A DNA stretch of 43,387 bases. Origin: Bacteroidaceae bacterium (lineage in GTDB: Bacteria > Bacteroidota > Bacteroidia > Bacteroidales > Bacteroidaceae). The stretch lies in assembly GCA_017540585.1 (NCBI GenBank), contig JAFYAT010000046.1, positions 1-43,387 of the forward strand. The letters are read 5' to 3'. Of this stretch, positions 7,935 to 18,150 are shown one piece after another. Under the pieces are notes generated by a model. It saw only the letters and a program-made list of their open reading frames with translations. It did no database searches and was not told the origin of the DNA. The translations under genes and the position numbers were made by a program. How positions within the stretch are numbered: the first letter of the stretch is position 1; each line of letters starts with the position of its first letter.

Positions 7935-9932
7935 CTAAAGCTTCATGCTGATCATCTGCACTGAGTAAGGCTCAAGCTCGATAGTCATGTTCTTCTTAAC
8001 CTTGATATTCTCCTTCACAGGAACGACTGGCTGCTTGTCGTAGTTGTTCTCATCGTCAAGCTTGCCTGAGAGAGTAGTCTTCACAGCGTTAGGCTTGATT
8101 GAGAAACGTGAGAGGTTGACAGTAGCAGTCTTCTTGTCGGCAGTATTGTTGGCTACCTTGACAAAGAGTTCACGAGTCTTTGTGTTGAGAATAACTGACT
8201 GACCGAGGAGATGGTTGTCGAACTCGTTCTCGCCATTAGCAAACTTGACGCAGTCGCCATAGAAGTAGTTACCTGAAGACTGTCCGAACATCTGCTGCAC
8301 ATAGTAGCTGCATGTGTAGAAAGGACGTTCATTGTCAAAGTAAATCAAATCTGGATTCCAGTTGGTGTTGTGCTTGTAAGCAAAGAGCGGTGCGTATGAA
8401 GTCATAGTCACAACATCAGCATTGCGCTCAACGTGCATCAGGTAGATAGCCTCTGCAAGTGCATCGCCCCACTGGTTCATCATTCCGTGACTGCGGTCCT
8501 GCACAGAATACTCTCCGAGATATACCTTTGTCTTACGGTTGCGAGGGTAGCTATCGTACTGACGAGAGTCGATGAACTGCTGACGTGGGTCATAGTAGTG
8601 CTCATCGATGATTGGGAGTCCTATTTCCTCTGCAAGCTTCCATGAGTTATCGTAGTCCGGGTTACCCTTGTGAGAGCCAGGGCCTGCAGTACCGACAATC
8701 ACAATGTCAGGATACTTCTCCATCACCTTGTTGTACATATATTTGAAGCGCTCAGCGAACTCTGGAGTTATCTTCTCCTCATTGCCGATGCCAAGGTACT
8801 TCAAATTGAATGGCTTTGGATGTCCAGCTTCGGCACGAACCTTTCCCCACTTGGTAGTCACGTCGCCGTTAGCCCACTCGATGAGGTCGAGAGCATCCTG
8901 TACCCACTCGTCCATCTCGTCCATAGGCACTACCTCCTGCGCTTGGTTCTTCATGCCCCAACCGCCGTTAACTCCCTGGCAGCTTACTCCACAAGGAAGG
9001 ATTGGCAATGGATGCATGCCCATGTCTTCGCATAACTGGAAGTACTCAAAGTAACCTACAGACATAGACTGGTTGTAACCCCAAGTGTTCTTGAGTGCCT
9101 TGCGTGTCTCCTTTGGTCCCACAGTAGTCTTCCAGCGGTATGTGTTCCAGAAACCATCACCGCCTCCGTGTACCACGCATCCTCCAGGGAAACGCATGAA
9201 CTTAGGGTTGAGACCTTCGAGAGCCTCCGCAAGGTCCTTACGGATGCCATGTCCCTTGTAGGTGTCTTCTGGCATGAGTGATACCATATCGACGTCGAGT
9301 TCTCCCTTTTCGAGCATGAGAATCTGAAGGTTGGCGTTCTTGCAGTCTGCATTGGCAGTGAGGACGGCAGAGTACTTCTGCCACTCTGTGTCGTAAACGT
9401 TTATCGTAGCCTCAGCAAGTACTGCACGCTTGTCGCCCACAAGTACGATGCGGACAGGCTTTCCCTTGCCTGACACGTTACGCATGAATACGGAGAAGTC
9501 GTACTTTGCACCTGCCTTGATGTTCATTCCGTTATATCCGTCGTTTCTCATTCCTACTCCTGTCCAACCGTCATAGTCGTAGTAATGACCGATGCGCTCA
9601 GCGAAGATGCGCATGTATGTCGGATTGTTTGAGTGGATAGGAGACAGTGACTTGGCTGCTATGTATCCAGCTGAGTGTCCGGGGCGTTCAAAGCGCCAGC
9701 TTGTGCCAGGTCCCCATCCGTCACGGGCGGTTGGGCTATACTCGAACGAGCCGTTCTGCACTAAGTCTGCATTGAGTCCTCCGTCGGCTGCAAAGCTGAT
9801 ATCCTCGAAGAAGATACCGATGAGTTCGTCACTGATTGCCTTACCTCCCTGTGGAGCAGACATCTGCTTCTGTGCTGAGAGTGGCATTGATGTGGCAAGG
9901 GCTATTGCCAAGATTGAGTTTAGTCTTTTCAT
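7935..9932 (-). CDS. GH51 alpha-L-arabinofuranosidase
   Basis: 665 residues, the usual length for Bacteroidetes GH51. An SPI signal peptide ends MPLSAQ. The N-terminal beta-domain (about 30-210) contains SDELIGIFFEDISFAADGG and NADLVQNGSFEY and has a CBM4-like fold in relatives. The (beta/alpha)8 barrel carries the acid/base Glu385 in GIGNEEKITPE and the nucleophile Glu474 in YLGEYSVQD. A C-terminal beta-domain ends MTIELEPYSVQMISMKL. It is a retaining enzyme that releases alpha-L-arabinofuranose from arabinoxylan or arabinan oligosaccharides. It has its own -7 box (9976-9983) and terminator (7727-7764), so it is probably a single-gene unit at the end of the minus-strand cluster. Confidence 0.95.
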   Translation of the reverse strand: MKRLNSILAIALATSMPLSAQKQMSAPQGGKAISDELIGIFFEDISFAADGGLNADLVQNGSFEYSPTARDGWGPGTSWRFERPGHSAGYIAAKSLSPIHSNNPTYMRIFAERIGHYYDYDGWTGVGMRNDGYNGMNIKAGAKYDFSVFMRNVSGKGKPVRIVLVGDKRAVLAEATINVYDTEWQKYSAVLTANADCKNANLQILMLEKGELDVDMVSLMPEDTYKGHGIRKDLAEALEGLNPKFMRFPGGCVVHGGGDGFWNTYRWKTTVGPKETRKALKNTWGYNQSMSVGYFEYFQLCEDMGMHPLPILPCGVSCQGVNGGWGMKNQAQEVVPMDEMDEWVQDALDLIEWANGDVTTKWGKVRAEAGHPKPFNLKYLGIGNEEKITPEFAERFKYMYNKVMEKYPDIVIVGTAGPGSHKGNPDYDNSWKLAEEIGLPIIDEHYYDPRQQFIDSRQYDSYPRNRKTKVYLGEYSVQDRSHGMMNQWGDALAEAIYLMHVERNADVVTMTSYAPLFAYKHNTNWNPDLIYFDNERPFYTCSYYVQQMFGQSSGNYFYGDCVKFANGENEFDNHLLGQSVILNTKTRELFVKVANNTADKKTATVNLSRFSIKPNAVKTTLSGKLDDENNYDKQPVVPVKENIKVKKNMTIELEPYSVQMISMKL

Positions 9933-9975
9933 TACAAATTCAACTATTATATAATAAGTATTAGTATTGTATGTG

Positions 9976-9983
9976 CAAAATTA
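9976..9983 (-). promoter_or_regulatory. -7 element of the GH51 gene
   Basis: On the minus strand TAATTTTG fits TAnnTTTG, about 45 bp before the GH51 start. No clear TTTG was found at -33. Confidence 0.5.
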
Positions 9984-10069
9984 GTAAAACTAATTGAGTT
10001 AATGCCTCTTAATGAACGAAAATTTAGGATATTAACTGAAATATAGTTTTTAATCTAACTGCATGTCGT

Positions 10070-10277
10070 TTTATCGCACCAAGTGCGGACGAAGAAAAAA
10101 CCAATAAAAACAAACAAAAACAAGTAATAAACAAAACTTTTTATCAGTAACTGATTATACGATTTGTTTCCAGTTATGAAGCAGACATATTTATCGCTGG
10201 AAGTAAAAATAAAAGGTTTTTATCTGTTTATACATGTTTTTATTGGTTTTTTCTTCGTCCGCACTTGGTGCGATAAA
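10070..10277. mobile_element. MITE-like 208-bp element with perfect 43-bp inverted ends
   Basis: 10070-10112 and 10235-10277 are perfect inverted copies of 43 bp around a 122-bp AT-rich centre with no open frame. The outer part of each end contains the small palindrome CGCAC-caa-GTGCG next to GGACGAAG. No target duplication is visible at the borders. The size, long terminal inverted repeats and lack of coding suggest a miniature inverted-repeat element. A long-stem RNA or cruciform site is the alternative. It lies upstream of the GH51 promoter. Confidence 0.6.
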
Positions 10278-10322
10278 TCAAGAGTCAATAGTCAATGCTG
10301 AATCTTGACTATTAACTCTTGA
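10278..10322 (-). repeat. Inverted repeat after the GH43 stop, possible terminator
   Basis: An 18-bp stem with one mismatch: TCAAGAGTCAATAGTCAA (10278-10295) pairs with 10305-10322. It begins exactly where the MITE-like element ends and lies 11 bp downstream of the GH43 stop. On the minus strand it is followed by only three T, so it would be a weak terminator. Confidence 0.5.
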
Positions 10323-10333
10323 TTCTTAATTCC

Positions 10334-11980
10334 CTAAAATGTCCTTGAGCTGATGTTTACCTGACCGCCCGGTGTCTTAGTAGCGTAGTAATAGACTCCG
10401 TAGCGGCAGCCCATGAAGAACTTCTGCCAGTTGAAGGTCATCTTGAAGTCGCCACCCATCTGCTTCCACTGCTTACCGTCAATGCAGTATCTGAATGTTG
10501 CAATGTCGGTGCGTGGTACGAAGTTGCCGTCTATTGCAATCTGGATGTTCTTGATCTTTGACTTAGGAATGGCAACGCGTCCCAACTCAGTGACCTTCAC
10601 ATCTGTCACTGCCTTGTTGCGTGGGTCAAGCTCGCAGACCTCATTGGTGAGTACGAGGAAGTACTTGCCTCCTTCACGCACAACCGACATCATTCCCGCA
10701 TTGTCGCTGAACACGCAGAAACCTGCACGGTCACCGTCCTTCATCTTGCTGGCATCTATGCGCACAGTATCAGAGCAGGTAGGTGCCCACATGCGCCATG
10801 TCAACGTGTTGCGTGCAAGGAACATATTGTCATAGGTCTTGGTTGAGCGGAATGTATATGTATTGCCATTCTTAGTGTAAGCCTCCTTCAATGGGTTGTG
10901 GTTGAACTGGTAGTCCTTAGTCATAGTGATGCCACCCTCGAGTTTCATCTGCTGACCATACTTGCCAGTGTACTCGATGTCGTCCTCTGTCTCAAGTGTC
11001 ATGGTCTCAGGCACACGGGCAGTGTAGCGGTAGTTGTCGATGCCATTGCCCTGCTCACGTATTACTTCGCCAATCATTGGCCATCCATCAACCCATGTAC
11101 AAGGACTCAGTGTGAGAACACGTCCCACTCCTGCACGGTCCTGGAAGATTACTCCGTACCACTCTCCGTGCTTGCCATCTACGATAGTGCCTTGTCCAAC
11201 AAATGGGAAGCCACCGAACTCGCTCTTGACAATCACCTTGCTCTCGTATGGACCCTCGATGTTGCGGCTACGGTAAGCTATCTCACAGCGACCTGTGTTT
11301 GGCCATGCTATGCAGAGGAGATAGTACATGCCATCGTGTTTGATTACGCGGCTTCCCTCGTGGAGACCCTGAGGGCGTCCGTGCAGCTCAAGCTTCTTGT
11401 GAACACCTCCCGGCTTCTCGGCTGTCAGGTCGGAGTTAAGCTCAACGAGAGTAATGTCGCCACTACCTGAGAACACATACACGCGGTCGTCATCATCGAA
11501 GAAGAGAGACGAGTCGTGGTAGGCAGGCAGACGGCTGTGCAGTTTCCATCCCTTTGCAGGGTCATCAGTCTTGAAGACCATTGACTTGTGAGGGTCATCA
11601 TTGGCAACGAATAGAGCCCAGAATGTTCCCTTATGGTAACGTATGGAGGTTGCCCACTGACCACGACCATAGACAGTACCTTGTTCGAGGTCGTAGCGTG
11701 GAGTGTCATGTATCTCATCGAAGAGGTAGCTGACGGTTTCCCAGTTCACTAAGTCCTTGCTTCGCATGATAGGGCCGCCCGGAGTCATGTGCATGGTAGT
11801 CGTGACGAGGTAGTAGTAGTCGCCCACACGGATGATGTCCGGGTCAGGAGTGTCTGTCCACATCCAAGGGTTCTTCACTGTGACCGTCTTGTGAGCCTGA
11901 CCGTCAGTAGTCTGTGCGTTGATGTTCAGTGGCTGCAATGTCATTGCTGCTATTGCTGCCAATCCTAATAGTCTGTTCAT
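10334..11980 (-). CDS. GH43 (subfamily 12-like) arabinofuranosidase/xylosidase
   Basis: 548 residues from the chosen start MNRLLGLAAI at 11980. The longer frame from 12019 would begin inside the -7 box at 12017-12024, so the internal Met with its clean signal peptide (ending NINAQ) is preferred. The propeller spans about 36-335: Asp46 in TPDPDIIRVGDYYY as base, Asp in YHDSSLFFDDDD as modulator, Glu in HEGSRV as acid, plus YGRGQWATSIRYHKG. A C-terminal beta-sandwich (about 350-548) ends FFMGCRYGVYYYAT and GQVNIS. This two-domain form is typical of GH43_12-type enzymes acting on arabinose-decorated xylo-oligosaccharides. It has its own promoter element and stands between GH51 and GH10-CE1. Confidence 0.88.
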   Translation of the reverse strand: MNRLLGLAAIAAMTLQPLNINAQTTDGQAHKTVTVKNPWMWTDTPDPDIIRVGDYYYLVTTTMHMTPGGPIMRSKDLVNWETVSYLFDEIHDTPRYDLEQGTVYGRGQWATSIRYHKGTFWALFVANDDPHKSMVFKTDDPAKGWKLHSRLPAYHDSSLFFDDDDRVYVFSGSGDITLVELNSDLTAEKPGGVHKKLELHGRPQGLHEGSRVIKHDGMYYLLCIAWPNTGRCEIAYRSRNIEGPYESKVIVKSEFGGFPFVGQGTIVDGKHGEWYGVIFQDRAGVGRVLTLSPCTWVDGWPMIGEVIREQGNGIDNYRYTARVPETMTLETEDDIEYTGKYGQQMKLEGGITMTKDYQFNHNPLKEAYTKNGNTYTFRSTKTYDNMFLARNTLTWRMWAPTCSDTVRIDASKMKDGDRAGFCVFSDNAGMMSVVREGGKYFLVLTNEVCELDPRNKAVTDVKVTELGRVAIPKSKIKNIQIAIDGNFVPRTDIATFRYCIDGKQWKQMGGDFKMTFNWQKFFMGCRYGVYYYATKTPGGQVNISSRTF

Positions 11981-12016
11981 AATCTTTAGTGTTAGTTTAG
12001 TTCTGATTAGTTGTCG

Positions 12017-12024
12017 CAAAGATA
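12017..12024 (-). promoter_or_regulatory. -7 element of the GH43_12-like gene
   Basis: On the minus strand TATCTTTG, a match to TAnnTTTG. It places transcription start near 12010 and rules out the upstream in-frame ATG at 12019, supporting the start at 11980. Confidence 0.6.
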
Positions 12025-12257
12025 ATCATTCTACACGAAACTGACTATGCAAAAATGTATCATACTATTTTCAAAATGTAACAAAAGACACTGACCGATG
12101 CAACCAAGGCAAACTAACAGGTACAAGAGTTGCCGATAACAGATAATATTGCATCAATACTACGATATTGCCTTACATCAAATAGGCAGTCATTTTAGGA
12201 GAAAAGTGCAATTTTACCACGCTCGCAGCGATTTGTCCTTTTTACGCCCTATAGAAG

Positions 12258-12337
12258 AGCCAGTGGCTTTACAGTAGCAAAGCCAGTGGCTTCACAGTAG
12301 CAAACCCACTGGCTTTGCTACTGTGAAGCCAAATGGT
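12258..12337. repeat. 23-bp units with an inverted third copy
   Basis: Two direct 23-bp copies, 12258-12280 and 12281-12303 (AGCCAGTGGCTT..ACAGTAGC), differ at one position. An inverted copy of the same unit lies at about 12315-12337 (TTGCTACTGTGAAGCC). A short ACCCACTGGC linker joins them. The array lies in the 558-bp spacer between the GH43 and GH10-CE1 genes; the rest of that spacer shows no gene. Confidence 0.85.
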
Positions 12338-12432
12338 CTTCTACTGCGTCAAAAACGTTATAAATATTATGACATTTGGTCACAGAGTACATATTTACCA
12401 ATAGCATTATAGTATAAGGGTAAAAACAATGG

Positions 12433-12470
12433 CAATAATAAAGCCTCTCCACTGGGAAGTGGAGAGGCTT
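12433..12470 (-). terminator. Terminator of the GH10-CE1 gene
   Basis: A perfect 13-bp stem AAGCCTCTCCACT (12441-12453) / AGTGGAGAGGCTT (12458-12470) with a 4-nt loop. On the minus strand it is followed by TTATTATT. It lies about 70 bp downstream of the GH10-CE1 stop. Confidence 0.8.
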
Positions 12471-12538
12471 GTGATAAGCCCCTGCGCAAATACCTGACGA
12501 GCAGGATGGGGCTCATGGAGAGAGAAATTAACTAACGA

Positions 12539-14728
<2,190 letters not shown>

Positions 14729-14815
14729 TTAATTTTAAAGGTTCGTAAAATATTTTAATTGTATTGGTTTCTGTTTCGTTCGACAACTGCAAAAAAGATG
14801 AAAAGGACACTGGAA

Positions 14816-14966
14816 TAATGAGGAATGAGTAATCAGGAATGAGGAATGAAATGTAGTAGAACTGATAATCATTCACAATTGTCTGCCATTCACTGATGGA
14901 ACTATTCGTTAGTCATTGAGACACTGGTATCAATTTCTCATTACTAATTACTCATTACTAATTAAC
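14816..14966. repeat. GAATGAG / CTCATTAC simple repeats in spacer
   Basis: Several GGAATGAG(T/G)AAT-like words near 14816-14850 face ATTACTCATTACTAATTA words at 14941-14966 (AATGAGTAAT at 14824-14833 pairs with ATTACTCATT at 14947-14956). Similar words recur near 26952-26990. It may form a weak hairpin after the stop of the GH43 gene at 14978. Confidence 0.45.
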
Positions 14967-14977
14967 ATAGTGGCAAA

Positions 14978-17236
14978 TCAGAACGTCACCTTCTTTCCTC
15001 CCACAACGTAGATGCCCTGCTTAGGCTCTGTGACCTTACGTCCTGTGAGGTCGTAGATGTCACTTGATGCTGGAGCGTCGTCGTGTACGGCATCGATGCC
15101 CGTTGGAGTTGTGCCGTCGTCGCTGAGATAGATATCAACGACATAGACCTTCTGTGACTTCTCGCTTGCGAGTGCAACTATGTTGATGTTCGATGGGTCA
15201 ATCTTTTCGCCATCCTCATTAACCATGTTGTTGAGGTCGATGACGTTATCCTTTGCAGTAATCTGGTACTTGAAAGGTTTCTTGCCCCACATTGACGTCG
15301 AGTCGTAGATGTGTAGCCAGAGCTTCTGGGTTGTAGTGCGAAGCATCTTCACTACAAGGTAGTTTGACGCTGACATGTCCCATGACTTAGGATAAACCCA
15401 GCCAACTAATCCATTGGCACCGAAGTTGAAGGTCTTGTAAGAGCTTGACTGCGTAACAGTGTTTGCTCCTGCCATTGAGACATTAAGCTGCTTGGTATCG
15501 AATGGGAATCCGTTCCACTGTACTGCCTCGTGTTCCTCCTTAGCATCCTCGTCACACTGTGCAAAGTAATCTTCCTGTCCGAGTCGCTCCGTAGTGAACC
15601 AGTCGATGTCAATATGACCGCCAGCCTCTATGGTAGAGTAATTGAAGAGGTAGTATCGCTGTCCGACGAAGAAGTCGAGAGTATAGTTCATGTTCATACT
15701 TACACCGAAGGTGCTGAACGTCGTTCCGTTGACACTATAAGCGTATGTACACTTGTTGGTGCCGAAGTTGGTAGTAGCACGCAAGTAGATGATGTCACTG
15801 TCAATCGCCTTGCCAGTCAGTTCCTGCTGAACGGTTATAATCTGACTGTCAAACTTGCAGAGCTGTGAGTAGAGCACCTTCTGTCCATTGACAACCTTGA
15901 CGCCGATGAACGAATAAGGGTTTGACCAGACAGCGAGACCTGCAACGTCTCCCTCCTTCATTCCCGAAACGTCAATCTTTGCAAGACCGTAACCAGTCTT
16001 CATTGAGCCTGAAGCCGTTCCTGCGTAGTTATATCCCATTATGCGCTGTGTGAGTGAGCCTCGAGCCTTTGCTACGTTGTCAGTCACCGTGCAGGAGCTG
16101 AGTCGCATCCATCCTGGTCGCTGGGTGAGTGACCATGCAGTAGGCTGAGGGTTGTGGTTCCACTGCCACTGCTTTGCGAGCTTAGGTGAGGAGAACGCAT
16201 CGTTGGTAGGCATGTATGTCCTGTAGTCTGCGTTCTGCACCGCATCGTCGTCCGATATGCGAGGCTTCTTGTATGCCTTACCGTTGCGGCTCACGTCTCG
16301 TCCCTTACCATCTACCTGATCACCTATGCGTGGCCATCCGTCCACCCACTTGACGGGTTCGAGATAAGGTACACGGCCGATGGCTCCTGCGTCCTTGAAC
16401 ATGATGCTCCACCATTCGCCGGTCGGTGTATCTACAAGTGCGCCCTGATGCACTGCATCGCCTTGGAAGAGCGTGTATGGTACTTCCTCGTAAGGGCCCA
16501 TCGGGTCGGTACTGCGGTAGATTGTCTGTCCCTTCCAGTAGCCGCCTGTAGTTACAAAGAGGTAGTAGTAGTCACCGATGTGATACATGTGGCTTCCCTC
16601 ATAACCGTCCTTGTTGAACACTACCTGTGTGCTGCTTATCTTACTGAACGTCCTTGCACTGAGCTTATTGATATAGATGTTGCCTATACCGCAAGCCACA
16701 TAGACATATCCCTTGCCGTTCTCATCGACGTCAAATAGCCAGCCGGCATCGTAATAGTGCTCTGGCCAGTACTCCATAGTCCACTCCCCTTCCGGGTCTG
16801 AGGCGGAGAGCAGGATGTTGCGACCTGAGTCGTAGCCGTTCCTTCCGTAGCTGATGAAGTAGATGTAGAACTTGCCGTTGTAGTAGTTGAGCGATGATGC
16901 CCACATGCCCTGTGCGTAGTGAGAGCCTCCGTTCATCAGGTTGTAAGCGTCGTTGTTCTCAATTTGCGCGAGCGGGTTGGCACAGTATTCCCAGTTCACC
17001 AGGTCCTTGGACTTGAGCAGCGTTGCACCTGGGAAGTGATACATCGTGGTACTGACAAAGTAGTAGGTGTCCCCTACTCGGATGACATCGCAGTCAGGGA
17101 AGTCTCCATTGACTATCGGATTGACAAACGTTCCGTTTCCCTTGTCAGCAGTGTACTTGAAAGAGTACGACTGCGCTTTCACGCTTAATGCTGCCATGAC
17201 CAATGTTGCAAGCAGCAGGACTTTTTTCTTAAACAT
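14978..17236 (-). CDS. GH43 with accessory C-terminal module and YDLTGRKV tail
   Basis: 752 residues; SPI signal peptide ending LSVKAQ. The GH43 propeller (about 35-345) has FPDCDVIRVGDTYYFVSTTM with Asp48 as likely base, YYDAGWLFDVDENG, acid Glu in YEGSHMYHIGDYYY, and WVDGWPRIG. A beta-sandwich (about 350-560) resembles the GH43_12 C-terminal domain. A third module (about 575-710, LVVKMLRTTTQKLWLHIYDS, MWGKK, INIVALASE) is shared with the GH5 at 33605-35545. The end DIYDLTGRKV...GIYVVGGKKVTF looks like a type A secretion-type tail, also seen at 29391 and 33605. Its likely substrate is arabinoxylan. It lies 74 bp after the DUF3237 gene and is probably co-transcribed with it. Confidence 0.88.
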   Translation of the reverse strand: MFKKKVLLLATLVMAALSVKAQSYSFKYTADKGNGTFVNPIVNGDFPDCDVIRVGDTYYFVSTTMYHFPGATLLKSKDLVNWEYCANPLAQIENNDAYNLMNGGSHYAQGMWASSLNYYNGKFYIYFISYGRNGYDSGRNILLSASDPEGEWTMEYWPEHYYDAGWLFDVDENGKGYVYVACGIGNIYINKLSARTFSKISSTQVVFNKDGYEGSHMYHIGDYYYLFVTTGGYWKGQTIYRSTDPMGPYEEVPYTLFQGDAVHQGALVDTPTGEWWSIMFKDAGAIGRVPYLEPVKWVDGWPRIGDQVDGKGRDVSRNGKAYKKPRISDDDAVQNADYRTYMPTNDAFSSPKLAKQWQWNHNPQPTAWSLTQRPGWMRLSSCTVTDNVAKARGSLTQRIMGYNYAGTASGSMKTGYGLAKIDVSGMKEGDVAGLAVWSNPYSFIGVKVVNGQKVLYSQLCKFDSQIITVQQELTGKAIDSDIIYLRATTNFGTNKCTYAYSVNGTTFSTFGVSMNMNYTLDFFVGQRYYLFNYSTIEAGGHIDIDWFTTERLGQEDYFAQCDEDAKEEHEAVQWNGFPFDTKQLNVSMAGANTVTQSSSYKTFNFGANGLVGWVYPKSWDMSASNYLVVKMLRTTTQKLWLHIYDSTSMWGKKPFKYQITAKDNVIDLNNMVNEDGEKIDPSNINIVALASEKSQKVYVVDIYLSDDGTTPTGIDAVHDDAPASSDIYDLTGRKVTEPKQGIYVVGGKKVTF

Positions 17237-17310
17237 GCTTTGTAGATAAAGATTAGTAATTGCTTGTATTTAATATATATGATATACGTTATTGAGAAAC
17301 AACTGGCGTG

Positions 17311-17817
17311 TTACTTCACTCTCCACACATTGAGCGTGATGCCTCCTTGTGCACCGCCGAATGATGGTTCGCAGAGGAAGAGCGAGTTGTTCAACCATGC
17401 GTACTTACTGTCCATAGGTGCCTCGAACTTAGGTGCGCACTTGAAGTAGAACTGAGTCTTTCCCTGAGCATCCTTGCCGTTGTAAATTATTCCGCAGTTG
17501 CGTATGTGGATATTGACCCCATCGTCGGTTCGTATGCAGTAGATTGCCTCCAACTCTGTGCGTCCGCTCTGCTGGTCCTGCAACTGGTAGTCGGCGCCAC
17601 CTTCGAGTACTTCACCTTTTATATTAGGACCCTCAAAGGTTCCTCCCGTGATAGGGATGATAAAGCGAGTACCCTTTGCAGTCTTGCCTACACTATACGC
17701 CTGACCGAGTTTCACCTTCAGAGTCATCACATATTCAGTTTCAGGTCCCTTGGGAGCCTGAGCCCACACCATCACTGTCGTGAGTATGAGAGCAAAAAGA
17801 AATATAGTTCGTTTCAT
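17311..17817 (-). CDS. Secreted DUF3237 protein
   Basis: 168 residues; SPI signal peptide ending MVWAQ. The mature part fits the DUF3237 (UPF0311) family: ITGGTFEGPNIKGEVLEGGADYQ, ELEAIYCIRTDDGVNIHIRNCG, and FKCAPKFEAP..KYAWLNNSLFLC. Members are small beta-barrel proteins of unknown function, sometimes found in carbohydrate or aromatic compound gene clusters. Its position, 74 bp upstream of a GH43 and downstream of an esterase, and its secretion suggest a role with xylan-derived sugars or released phenolic acids; this is inference only. No promoter motif was seen, and the 330-bp spacer before it is filled with REP-like repeats. Confidence 0.85.
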   Translation of the reverse strand: MKRTIFLFALILTTVMVWAQAPKGPETEYVMTLKVKLGQAYSVGKTAKGTRFIIPITGGTFEGPNIKGEVLEGGADYQLQDQQSGRTELEAIYCIRTDDGVNIHIRNCGIIYNGKDAQGKTQFYFKCAPKFEAPMDSKYAWLNNSLFLCEPSFGGAQGGITLNVWRVK

Positions 17818-17832
17818 ATCTAATCAATAACA

Positions 17833-18131
17833 GACCCACCCTAACCCTCCCTATAGGGAGGGAGCTGAGTTGCAGTGGACCCACCCTAACCCTCCCTACA
17901 GGGAGGGAACTGGATAGACTGTTCGCTAATAGTTTCACTTATAACAGACCCACCATAACCCTCCCTACAGGGAGGGAACTGGATAGACTGTTCGCTAATA
18001 ATTATATATATAATATGTATGACCTACCTCATCGTATGAGTAACCAAGTCCCCTCCCTATAGGGAGGGTTAGGGTGGGTCCGGTAACCAAGCCCCCTCCC
18101 TATAGGGAGGGCTGGGGTGGGTCCGTAGGTC
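17833..18131. repeat. Cluster of five REP-like CCCTCCCTATAGGGAGGG elements
   Basis: Three forward copies (17833-17868, 17878-17913, 17947-17982) carry GACCCACC, a CCCTCCCTA(T/C)AGGGAGGG palindrome and an A/G-rich end. Two inverted copies lie at 18050-18080 and 18092-18123. The second and third forward copies are part of a 54-bp duplication that includes ATAGACTGTTCGCTAATA. GACCTAC (18021-18027) and GTAGGTC (18125-18131) frame the inverted pair. A diverged copy is at 951-986. No gene lies here. Confidence 0.85.
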
Positions 18132-18150
18132 ATTGGATGATGGGTCTGCT

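Noticed and set aside
10898-11470. 190-codon frame on the plus strand
   Set aside because: Antisense shadow of the GH43_12-like gene.
12019-12019. Start of the GH43_12-like gene at 12019
   Set aside because: It would begin within the -7 box and adds 13 residues before a complete signal peptide; 11980 is preferred.
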